Source: Kitagawia praeruptora
Taxonomy: Eukaryota; Streptophyta; Magnoliopsida; Apiales; Apiaceae
NCBI GenBank assembly: GCA_037693485.1
Contig: CM075349.1
Location: 75,929,001-75,993,000, forward strand
DNA: 64,000 bases
Direction: 5' to 3'
Program-made: the position numbers and the translations under genes
The notes under the pieces: model-generated
Told to the model about the DNA's origin: nothing
Database searches by the model: none
Seen by the model: the letters and a program-made list of their open reading frames with translations, nothing else
Shown here: piece by piece, positions 1-11,800 of the stretch
How the letters are laid out: every line of letters starts with the position of its first letter
Position numbering within the stretch: the first letter of the stretch is position 1

Positions 1-3000
1 AAATAAAGTTTGGGAACCTCCCCTTGATAAGAATAGTCATAAAATACTCCGAAATATTTTACACCTTATCTGAAGGTGATAGATAGTCTTTGAATAATAT
101 GAATCATCATAAAAAGAACTTAAAAGAATTTAAATCAATATTCCAAGAATATTTATTAAATCATTAATAATTAAGGAACACGAATAAATCATAATATTGC
201 TCGTAAGTAATCCTCGAATGAATATATAGAATTATTTACTAAATAACTCTCTTATTTAAATGAATATTCAAAATAATATTCATTAATTAAATAAGCTCAA
301 GTAAATGTTTAAAATAATATTCACTAAATAAATCAAACCTTAAATGAATATTTGAAAATAATATTCATTTAATAAATAATATTCTAAATAAATATCCAAA
401 TAATATTCTTTTAGCAATCAAACTTTAAAGGAATATTCGAAGCAATATTCCTTAAGTAAATAGAACTTCGAATGAATATCTTAAAATAATATTCATCAAG
501 TACATAAAATCTTAAATGAATATTCACGATAATATTCATTAAATAAATTTCCAAGAATATTAAAGTAATTACTCATTGAATAATCAAACTCTAAACGAAT
601 ATTCGAAACTGATATTCATTAAGTAATTAAAGCTCGAATGAATATTAAAATAATATTCAGCAAATAAATATATGCGAATGAATATTCAAAATAATATTCA
701 TATAGTACCTCTCGATTGAGATAATATCCAAATAGCATTCCTCGAATAATTTCCAAGTAATTAATACTTTATGAAAATATAAATAATGTTCATAAATAAC
801 ATTCCTCAAATAAACTGTCACTGGAATCCCTCCGGGTTTCCACGACTAACTCTATATCCCAAAATACCGACTCCCGGTCTATATTGAAAGAATGAATATC
901 ATACGCCCTTCACTAAGGGTCTTAGCAAAACAATCCTGCTTATAACTGATAATTCATATCTAGTCTATAAGCCAATATCAATTCAGGGAACAAGCATATC
1001 AATAGACTTGAAAGTAGGCATGCATGCTATGGCATATGTATACAACAATCATTATATATATTATCACAACAACAGTTCCAAGTATTGGAAACTTGCCTGG
1101 TAATCCTGTTGGGGTAGTGTGCCTCGTGTCAATCCAGTGATCTATAAATAGTCACAATAACCGAGGTCAATCACTGAACATTTCGAAGGTTAAGTATAAC
1201 TTAACTTAAGTCATGTAAGCTTAGTCCAAAACACACCTCGAACCTATCCTTAATGTCGGATCTTTCGTATATCTTACTTAATCATTTATAACCTCGTTCT
1301 TTGCACCAATATGTTGTCTCGATAATTCTTAACAAGTTTCATGTTTTAGTCGACTCGAGATTCCTCTTTTAATCTAGCCAAAATGGGTGGTCAAAGTAGT
1401 ACCCCTAGGGTTGACTTTTCTAAGAATCACTATTTCGAGACTCGTACTTCAACACTTTTAATAAATCACTGGAAACGTATTTAATTACGAAACCACTTAT
1501 AAAATCATCTTTAGTATTTGTAATATTTATCATAAAATTTCCAATTCGAAGCCACGAGTCTAAATAGGTGAAATGTATTTTTGAAGTTCAGTCGACTACG
1601 GATCTTTACTATTCACACTTCTTTCACTAAAACGTTCATAACTCGGTAACCGTTAACTCAAATGACGCACCGTTTTCGCATACATGATCTAGAGAATGTC
1701 TAGAAGGTAGCTAACTCAAAATTGGACTTAGATCAGAAGATTAATTTTTCGGAATTTTGCCAAAACAGGGCAGGAGGTTTTAATGAATAATGTTACCTCC
1801 GAAAAGTGGTTTCTTCGCACTTATCCTCGATTCGAACATTTTTACAAAATCGGAAAACGATCCATTTTACTTGTGGTTTTCTCTCACGCCTTCCTTATGA
1901 CCTCTAATATTTAATTACCATGATTCGTCACTGACTTAGTCATGTTAAGGGATTCCAATTTCAGTTACGAACTTTCGATTACGGTTTCGAACCTCTTTTA
2001 CGAATTTAATCATAACTCCTAAACCGTAAGTCCATTTCATACGATCTTTATATCAAAACGAAGCTTATAACATAATCTAGCTTATCATGGAAGAAATAGA
2101 AGCTAATCAGTCACTTATACCTACTGTCAAACTCGTGTTCTTAAGGTTAACGAAATTTCGGCATTAAGACGGCTATAAATCGGATATTTACCAAATTCCA
2201 AAACTCCCAATAATCATGATATCTACTCCAAACAACATATACATGATTTATAACCATGAACTGAGGCCAAGCAATGCCTTTCCGTTCATCTAAGCTATTT
2301 TTAACATTTATCAAAACCCAATCTTAATCATGCTTATAATCATAATAACATAACTAAGTTTAAATCCATCAAGAACAAGCATATACCCAAAGTAAGATCT
2401 AGGGTTCATGAGGTTTATACCTTCCTTGGAGAGTGTTAAAGCCCTTGCTAAGCCTTGTATAGTCCATGCCTATCCTTAACCAAGCTTGGATCATCCAAGA
2501 AATCAAGAAAAACCAAGATTTGTTCTTGAAGTTACTATTCACCCTAGACTTTGATGATTTTATTGAAAATGGAAACAATGGATTTTGAGGCCAAGATTTC
2601 TAGGGTATCATTTTTATGAAATATAGGATCTATGATAAAAATTTGGAGATCAATTGATGGTTGGAAGTGGGATTTCTCCCCTTGAATTTCTTGAAAAGCC
2701 GAATGGCTCTAATGAGAGAGAGAGGTGGAGTTTGGCTTGGTTGCTTGCTTGGTTATGTGATGAAATGAATTATTTGAGATAATATCTAGCTAAAGCTACT
2801 TTAATAAAGTGCTAGGCTCATCCAATGCATCATCTTCCACTAGCAAATCTTGTTATGTAAGATGAGATGGAGTAATGTGTTAACTAGATGGTTTGGTTTC
2901 TAATGGAGCTAGTTACTAGATATTTATCTTGGCTACTTAACCTTATCCTCTTGCACATCACTATCTCTTGGCTCCCTGCTTGTTTCTTTATCCGTTTATT

Positions 3001-3670
3001 GCTTAATTCGTTGATCGTTCGAAGGAATAACTCATTCGTTTCTAGTTAGGGTTTTACCGAAAACCTTCTTAATATATATAATGGCATTCTCCATCATTCT
3101 TAATACTTCTCGAATTTAATTTCCTTAAATCCCTTTAATAATTCCTTATGTCTTGCAGTGTCCAGGGAATTCTCGGAGAAAATAAAAGTGCTATTTTTCT
3201 GAATCCGACAGCCTTTACATACACTTATTTTCCTCCTGGATCACTAATACGAACTCAGAAATCTGTTCCGAATTCTGGATATAGCATTATTATAATAATA
3301 TTATAAATTCCACCAAAATCACTATTCATCACTTATTTTTATTTAATTCCTATAATTAGGAAAATGAACCTGGTTTACTCTCGGGTGCTCCTTAACCTTT
3401 TTACGGAACCGCTGGACTTATAATAGATATTGATTTGGATGACACAAGAATAATCTTTCTTGGAATAATATAACTTATATCCTTAGGAGATAGATTATTC
3501 TTATTTAGGCTATCAACCAAAAGTATTCTTCATGACATATAATATTTGAACCCACATCCATTCTATTTATTTACTAGAACAACCGTTACAGCGTAGTCGT
3601 AACCACTATTCGCTTCCATATTATTACATAAGAAAAAGTTTTAATTCTATCAAAAATCTGGGTTCTTACA
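1..3670 (-). repeat. 3' LTR of element D (partial)
   Basis: Read on the minus strand it starts TGTAAGAACCCAG next to the polypurine tract at 3671 and runs off the left edge of the window. It matches 10185-13867 with scattered substitutions and a small indel near 2330. About 1.3 kb of its U5 side is missing because of the window boundary, judged from the complete 5' LTR. Confidence 0.93.
236..800. repeat. Degenerate GAATATTC array inside D LTR (3' copy)
   Basis: About ten degenerate units of roughly 50-60 bp. Each carries a dyad of the form tgaatattc ... aataatattca, separated by runs such as attaaataa. The central AATATT is self-complementary, so each unit can fold back. The array recurs at 10430-10990 in the 5' LTR. 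Confidence 0.75.
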
Positions 3671-3706
3671 GTCTCCCCTCCTTAAAAGGATTCCGTCCCG
3701 GAATCA
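3671..3706 (-). other. Polypurine tract and conserved flank of element D
   Basis: On the minus strand GATTCCGGGACGGAA is followed by TCCTTTTAAGGAGGGGAGAC and then the LTR start TGTAAG. This purine run would prime plus-strand DNA synthesis. The same block precedes every gypsy LTR in the window (15067, 24474, 30745, 46879, 50768). Confidence 0.85.
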
Positions 3707-6700
3707 GGTAGAAGACAATTGGGTACTTGTTGGTTATTTCGCTTTCCAATTCTCTGGTCGATCCTTACACATTCCAATCTTTATAAAGCACATCATACTG
3801 GTGTTACAATACACCCTTTATCCGTTCTACCAATTCTTTGATACTTTCGCATAACACATCATCCGGTATGCGCTCTTGTCCGTTCTTATACTATTAACCT
3901 TATTGGTACGTGCAGTGACTTCGGTATCACTAACGCGCTACGAATTCCGGAGATAACCTCACTCGTAATTTTGCAATTCCTGACGGCTTTAATCTTCGCA
4001 ATCTCGCTCAATATATAAAATTAGAAGAATTTATTGAGAGATCACTATGATCAATGAACATTTGTTATATTGCATAGTTAGTACAGAAGGGGGCCAGCCT
4101 TTAGTACTTGACAAACAATTAAACAATTAATGGCATTCCACTTAGACTTCTATCACACAGACAGATCGTCACGTAGCAGTACCTCCCCTCCTTAAAGGGT
4201 TGTTCTTCTCAATTTAAAAGAAAATAAATAAGGAAGAAGAAAAGAAAAGAATTTCAAAGAATTATATAAGAAAATTTTCATGATTGTCGAAATATCATAC
4301 TTAGAATTCACCTCTGAACTATAGAGGTTTATTAGCGAAGAAAGATAATCGTATTCGTATCAAATACTTCTTTATCGTAATCTCACATATCACATGTCCT
4401 TGTTGCTCTGTCCATCATTCTGTGGACCTATACTCTTGTTTGATCTTAGTATCACCTACTTTTGGAAAATCCTTCAACCTCTCAGGTTAAAATCATGGAT
4501 TTCTCGCTTGACATTATTATTACTGGCATTTCACGCCACGACACTGGCCAATACCCTTGCCCTGTCAATTCCATACTTTTCTCGCTTTATTACTGGAGCT
4601 TCTCATGAGTCCTATCTGACTCTCTTATTGATTTTCATCTCTATCAGTCACTTGTCTTCATTTCTACTACAATCATTCTATGAACCATCATATCCGGATT
4701 ATTTATTACAAATATCCCGTCGTCTCCAAAATTAAACCACCCGAAACTAACCTAGATGATTTCTCTAACTTAGATTCAATTCGACATTTCCAAAGTCGTA
4801 AACACTTAATTTCTCAGAAGGGTCATCATTGCTTATCATTTACGTCGTGTTTGAATCACTAAACATGCGGGTTTCATAATTGTCAATTCAAGATCCTCTA
4901 GGAAAACAAAATAATCAATATTCCCTATCCATAGGGAATGCTTCCTGAACTTGACGTAGATATTACATGAAGCAGATAAAATTGCAGAAAAGCTTCAAGC
5001 ATCGTAGCTATGCCAAGTTGACGGAATTATCAATCATATTTCTTTAGTAGAAGACTGGAAGCTAACGGTTTACTTAGTTAATTTCGCACCAGGTCCTGGT
5101 TTACCTTGACATAGGACTTCCTAACGCAGGTAATATGCTTAAGACGATATCAGGAATCGAATCTTTACTTAAACTACTCTTATGGTTGATTCTTGCACAA
5201 TCATTAGAGGGAATGTAAATTCCTCCACCACTTTCTAACCTTCAAAGTCCTCCTCAATACCATTCCGTTTCTTTGGTATGAGCATTTATACATACTTCCT
5301 TATACTTAAAGTGTCGGCCACCTCATTGGCCTTTCCTGAATATAATAATTTCTTGAAGTCAACGTTTTCTGGATTTATTCCAACTCAGGGTTAAAGCATT
5401 CTCCCTTAAATTCTGCTGAATGGGAGAAAGCGTATATCAGTCCTTTCCAAAAGTCATTGCTTCCACCTTTCTGGTGTGAACTTTACTACAGGTACTCCCC
5501 ATCATACCTAGGATATTTCCTTACTTAACTCCCTTCTCGTTTTAGGATAATCTCAACCTTATTGGTTCAATCCATACTTCCTCATGGTTTCACACATGCT
5601 TCATCTGGCCTTATTATTACTATGTCATACATTCCTTACCAAACTTCCCCTTTGAAGTTCAGAACATTACCTCTTCCCTTATAGGGTTTCTTAGGTCATC
5701 GTCATCATCCCCCCTGTATCTTCTGGGTACAGGGTATATCGAACATCAATAATCAATTTTATAACAATTCTGTCTATGTACTTTTCGAGATTCCTTTCCA
5801 CAAATCCTTACAGGTTCTTTATACTTTGGTCGATTCAATTTATATCGTCTGAATTCAAAATATCTTCATTAGGGGTGATGCTATCCTTTGTGCATCCCTA
5901 GGGTTCGTCTTAATTTATAGATGCTCTACCCTCAATTCTATTTTCAAGGAATACTTACATTACCCTGAAATTGGCAATTAAATCATGTACCCTTAATAAG
6001 GGTCTGTTTTCACTCATTCTCATCTTAATAATCTATAGGTAGCTCATGTTAACCTTTCTTTCAAACGAATGTCGATCTACATGACCTTCCAAAAGACAAC
6101 ATATGTCTCTCCACTCTTTCATACAGAACTTGGTAATGGTAGAAAGGATGTTCTGGAAGATATTGGTCATGTTCAACGTGAATCTCTTAGTGTCTAATGC
6201 TCTTTTTGAGGACACTAAGCTTCAAATAACATTTATGCATCATACTGTACTGACTTTGGCAATCTTCGTAACTTTTCAGTGGTCACTACCCTCAATCCTA
6301 ATACGTTCATGGTATATATAAAATCCATCATCCTGTATCTCAATTCAATTTATATCAAAAGCCCTCGCGGTTGGCACTTGATTAGAAGCACCCCGCTTTG
6401 TCCTTACGTTGCTGGTTCAGTCACTTGATAATCCTTAGTGACTTGGCCCCCATCTGGCCATGCTAAATATGTGAGCTTAGGGGTCGGCTAATAGCATTAC
6501 TTTTCTAGCAATTGCTGGCATATTGCCTTCTACTTTGATACATTTTGATCTTTCCAAAGCTTTACTCCATATAAGTCTCACTCGACTTCTCGGTACCGTC
6601 TCCGGTCACCTTTCCTTCACTTTTATTCTTTCAGTTAATCTTATCAATTCCACGTACCACAAAAGCTTAACACTTCTGGCATAACAACCTTTTCATTTAA

Positions 6701-7283
6701 GTCAATCTCAGAATTTCTCCGTCCGGCTTGTTTCTTAATTACATTCAACTTCATAATTTTATCCCTACATTCAACTGTAATAATCGGGGCATGTCTACCC
6801 ACCTGTATAGCGGCTACTTTACCCATTCCGTAGGGTTCACTCCAGTTTCCACTCTCTTTAGTGACGTATTCCGATAATCAGGAAGACAAGGTTTACTAAA
6901 ATTTGTCAAATTCCTTTCCAGGATTAGGGAAATTTCAGTCAATCTATCCACCCACTGGTGATACTAAGAAGATCCATTTCGATACCCGAAGAGTATTTCT
7001 AGGAATACCCAAGCGGGTGAAACCATAAACAGTTATAATAACGAAATGATTGACATATAGTTGGGAGTTTAACCATTGGAAAGAAGCCCAATAAATACCT
7101 CCCCTAGAAGGGTAATCAAAAGTTTCAAACTAAAACATGCCATATCTTCCCGATACATATTCTTCATAATAATTGACACTACCGAATACCGGTCGTTCTA
7201 ACAACTAGTTTCAGAAGGCACACTACTATCGAAATTAGTCATTACACAAAACTGGCACTATCAAGGCTATCCGAATCTGGTGA

Positions 7284-7361
7284 ACCATGCTGTCCGTATA
7301 CATCCGCAATCACCCTACCGGGTTGCACAAGCACAGCACCTAAACCTGCACGAGGTGCATC
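7284..7361 (-). pseudogene. RNase H N-terminal remnant (element D pol)
   Basis: About 25 codons on the minus strand read D-A-P-R-A-G-L-G-A-V-L-V-Q followed by G-R-V-I-A. In Ty3/gypsy pol this is the block holding the first catalytic Asp of RNase H. Flanking sequence is full of stops and frameshifts. It confirms that the internal region is degenerate pol in minus orientation. Confidence 0.7.
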
Positions 7362-8500
7362 CTAATAAATTTCCAAAATTTTTCCTTCCTCCATTAGATA
7401 ACGCCAATGCTGGGTCGTCACCAATTTTATCTTTAGCTCCATGGAGATTTCTTCCCATTTATCTTGTACATTCAAACTTCTAGTCTTACAATTAAGTCGG
7501 GTTATGGGACTACACTCTTTGTGAAGTCCTGTGCAAATCTTGGGTAATACCTCGTGAATCTTATGAAAATTCTTTACCTTTGCCAGTGTGGTTGGCCAAT
7601 CTCCATTTGAAAATATCTTTAACTTGGTGGGGTCGATCAATCAATACTTCCTATTGACCATATGTCATATTGTCTGGACTTCAATTTGCCAAAATTCTTA
7701 CTACGAGGACATGGCCTACTCCTGTTCATTCAGGTTTCATCTAAAAGCATTCTCAATTACATCTCAACCACTGCTTGCCTTGCCTAATCCCTTTATGATT
7801 CAGTGTCAGAATAAACTTAAGGTAACTACCATAATCCATTCAAGGAACAGAAAAAATTTAATATTCCTTTGAATCACATGCTTCTAATGTTTCTGGTCCA
7901 TCCTTCCACTGAATTGAACTAGACTTATACTTGGTTCCTGACAATAGCCTTATTACTAGTTTATCACAGACTCACTGGTCTTCTCCTCTTGTAGGTTCTG
8001 AGATCATTGTCTCACTTACTACTTCCTTATATTCTTTATCCATTCAGGCTATCACTTTCCATTATCTTTACTTTCTAGGCTGATCTATTCATAAAATGGA
8101 CATCTCACTGGATAAACCACCTCATCAATCTCAATTGACTTTATAAATTATAACCTAGGAAATCTGCCTTCTCATGGCGAATTATCATTAATAAGATTCA
8201 CACTAATCCATTTATCAAATAATGTGGCACTTGCTGCCTCTATCTCAACTGCTCCTGGAGACTCTGCTCCCTGACATATATTGATGCCTTTGATAATCAT
8301 GCATCATTCTCACTCTTTTCCCTCTGATCTGGAAGTCTCTAAGGATTCTTATCTAACCCCATATAAGATCTCAAGTAATTCCCCGAATCCGTTTTGTTTG
8401 CTGGTACTTTATCCGGCAGTCCAGCTATAGATCCAATATACCTCTTTAATTCTCTTCATAATATATCAGTTCTTTACGCTCACTTCTCTGAGCACTATAT

Positions 8501-8660
8501 CTAGATTCTTACAGTCTCTCTGGCTGCAGCCCTCATCTCCTCAAGGTAAACTTCCCTGTCTCTAACAGGATTCTCCCCCTCTGCTGGAACCTCTTCCGGG
8601 TCCTCAGTAGGGTACTCTATCGCATCCACCATCCGATCGTCAGCATATAATCAGGCATCA
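8501..8660 (-). pseudogene. Remnant of accessory ORF upstream of gag (element D)
   Basis: The minus-strand frame gives an acidic stretch with DDRMVDAIEYPTEDPEE and an E/R-rich helix-like tail, ending in TAG at 8501-8503. It occupies the place where P and the 61.6-kb gypsy element carry an accessory ORF, between primer site and gag. A stop lies just upstream, so it is broken. Function unknown. Confidence 0.5.
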
Positions 8661-8873
8661 TCGTGCTGCTGCTCGTATGCCTCAAGGTTTGTCGCCTTAC
8701 TAGTCGGTACAAGAACGAGCTAAGTTACTATCATGATACTTAATAGTTCCCATAAGGGTTTTATATGTCAGTACTACATTAAGTAGTCCGACTATGAACT
8801 TGGCAAGAGTTTTTATTATCTTAATAAATTTATTGTTTTAACGTCGCGTCATCTCTGGGATATATAACGCTCT

Positions 8874-8884
8874 CTCTGATACCA
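8874..8884 (-). other. Primer binding site of element D (initiator Met tRNA type)
   Basis: Minus strand reads TGGTATCAGAG, four bases (TTTC) inside the LTR end ...GTTACA. This is the usual complement of the 3' end of plant initiator-Met tRNA and fixes both the element's orientation and the 5' LTR boundary at 8889. Confidence 0.85.
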
Positions 8885-8888
8885 TTTC

Positions 8889-11800
8889 TGTAACACCCCC
8901 AGATCCAGGGTCAGGGATCTGGTCGTTACGGTCTCAATATCCATCCATAAAACCAACATAATTTAAATTACAACCTTGTGACCCAGAACAACATCATAAA
9001 ACACACCCGTTATAGTCCTAGAGATGAAATTAGAGTAACCAACAATATTATTAATCACAAGTTTGAGTTCTTACAACCCAAAGAATTACAATTAACCATT
9101 ACAAACTCTTTGCCATCCATTTGTATATGCCATATAATAATTACACTTGATACTCAAATGCTAACAACTAGCCTACCAGTAGCTGCCTCTTCAGCAATGG
9201 TAGCTATGACCTCATCGATTATTCCTCTGACGGCTGTCACCTGCTTACGCTGAGTGCGCCTTGCGCGGCCATCTGGTCTAGCTGTTGTTGTGATATAAAT
9301 AAATAAAGCAAGGGTGAGCAATAGCCCACCTAAAAGAATATAACTGAACAGTAATAATATATAACAGTTCAAAATATCTTTGATACCATATGCCATGCAT
9401 TAACGATGTAGTACCAATATAAGGTATGAGATGAAGTTACAAGGTAACTCAAAATATATTTGTTTTGAATAAATATCTGCTATGTCAAAGATGAGCCAGG
9501 TATTATCAACTTTTTATAATAGAGGAACTTGCAGGAAGAATATTGCAATTCCAATTCAAACACTTTTCAAACCTGCCAATAATGATAAGGTTGCAGGAAG
9601 TTTCCAACATTGAGAGATGAACTAATACTGGAGTTTGACGCGCCAGGAGACATAGCATTTACACGATGATCAGTCGCATGTTATGCTCCCCACCTCTTGT
9701 TTACTACATGTAGAAGGAAGCACCGACGGATTTACTTGTCTACCGCCCTCTGGAACCCCCCGGCCAACGGTTGGGGCATTTGCTGGACCGGCGCCACTGG
9801 GTCACTTACGCATCTCCTAGTTCATTTCACATCCATAACTTTAAAACGTAAAGTTCCTCCCCCTTTCCCCAAGTATATTACTTGTTGATAGGACTCCACA
9901 AAGTAGTCGTATCTATTTGGAAATGAAAAATCACCAATATTTCCCAAGCTGATGCTTGTTAATGGATATAAACTTGTTCCATCAATTCTTACCCCTCGAG
10001 CGTTGAGGAGGTAACCAAAAAGATTCATATCGATGTTTGAAAGAATCAAGATGTGAGTAACAAGATAGTATAGCAAGTATAGGACCGGGCAGTCCAATAA
10101 ATAACATATCTCAAGTGAGGTCCCCTTATATATGTTTGGAAGTTGAGCGAGTATTTAAATCTTCTTTAAGATAGATTTAAATGAAAATAAAGTTTGGGAA
10201 CCTCCCCTTGATAAGAATAGTCATAAAATACTCTGAAATATTTTACACCTTATCTGAAGGTGATAGATATTCTTTGAATAATATGAATCATCATAAAAAG
10301 AACTTAAAAGAATTTAAATCAATATTCCAAGAATATTTATTAAATCATTAATAATTAAGGAACACGAATAAATCATAATATTGCTCGTAAGTAATCCTCG
10401 AATGAATATATAGAATTATTTACTAAATAACTCTCTTCTTTAAATGAATATTCAAAATAATATTCATTAATTAAATAAGCTCAAGTAAATGTTTAAAATA
10501 ATATTCACTAAATAAATCAAACCTTAAATGAATATTTGAAAATAATATTCATTTAATAAATAATATTCTAAATAAATATCCAAATAATATTCTTTTAGCA
10601 ATCAAACTTTAAAGGAATATTCGAAGCAATATTCCTTAAGTAAATAGAACTTCGAATGAATATCTTAAAATAATATTCATCAAGTACATAAAATCTTAAA
10701 TGAATATTCACGATAATATTCGTTAAATAAATTTCCAAGAATATTAAAGTAATTACTCATTGAATAATCAAACTCTAAACGAATATTCGAAACTAATATT
10801 CATTAAGTAATTAAAGCTCGAATGAATATTAAAATAATATTCAGCAAATAAATATATGCGAATGAATATTCAAAATAATATTCATATAGTACCTCTCGAT
10901 TGAGATAATATCCAAATAGCATTCCTCGAATACTTTCCAAGTAATCAATACTTTATGAAAATATAAATAATGTTCATAAATAACATTCCTCAAATAAACT
11001 GTCACTGGAATCCCTCCGGGTTTCCACGACTAACTCTATATCCCAAAATACCGACTCCCGGTCTATATTGAAAGAATGAATATCATACGCCCTTCACTAA
11101 GGGTCTTAGCAAAACAATCCTGCTTATAACTGATAATTCATATCTAGTCTATAAGCCAATATCAATTCAGGGAACAAGCATATCAATAGACTTGAAAGTA
11201 GGCATGCATGCTATGGCATATGTATACAACAATCATTATATATATTATCACAACAACAGTTCCAAGTATTGGAAACTTGCCTGGTAATCCTGTTGGGGTA
11301 GTGTGCCTCGTGTCAATCCAGTGATCTATAAATAGTCACAATAACCGAGGTCAATCACTGAACATTTCGAAGGTTAAGTATAACTTAACTTAAGTCATGT
11401 AAGCTTAGTCCAAAACACACCTCGAACCTATCCTTAATGTCGGATCTTTCGTATATCATACTTAATCATTTATAACCTCGTTCTTTGCACCAATATGTTG
11501 TCTCGATAATTCTTAACAAGTTTCATGTTTTAGTCGACTCGAGATTCCTCTTTTAATCTAGCCAAAATGGGTGGTCAAAGTAGTACCCCTAGGGTTGACT
11601 TTTCTAAGAATCACTATTTCGAGACTCGTACTTCAACACTTTTAATAAATCACTGGAAACATATTTAATTACGAAACCACTTATAAAATCATCTTTAGTA
11701 TTTGTAATATTTATCATAAAATTTCCAATTCGAAGCCACGAGTCTAAATAGGTGAAATGTATTTTTGAAGTTCAGTCGACTACGGATCTTTACTATTCAC

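Larger units (their letters stand above)
3671..8873 (-). pseudogene. Dead internal region of element D (accessory ORF, gag-pol remnants)
   Basis: No open frame longer than about 110 codons is present, but minus-strand traces remain. At 3707-3760 a stretch reads like the end of a chromodomain (ELESE, then KYP). At 5311-5340 the frame gives KANEVADT, the plant gypsy RNase H C-terminal signature. At 7284-7361 it gives DAPRAGLGAVLVQ then GRVIA, the RNase H N-terminal block. At 8501-8660 an acidic accessory-ORF remnant lies near the 5' end. The order matches an ordinary chromovirus read right to left. I see no intact protease, reverse transcriptase or integrase. The plus-strand ORFs here (for example 4394-4735) are antisense to these remnants and are not genes. 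Confidence 0.8.

Noticed and set aside
236..800. CRISPR-like spaced repeats
   Set aside because: The units are degenerate AT-rich dyads inside a plant LTR and are copied at 10430-10990; no constant repeat with unique spacers and no cas genes.
4394..4735. 113-codon ORF with hydrophobic segments, membrane-protein-like
   Set aside because: It lies antisense to the dead pol of element D, in a region with many short chance frames; no domain and no supporting signals.
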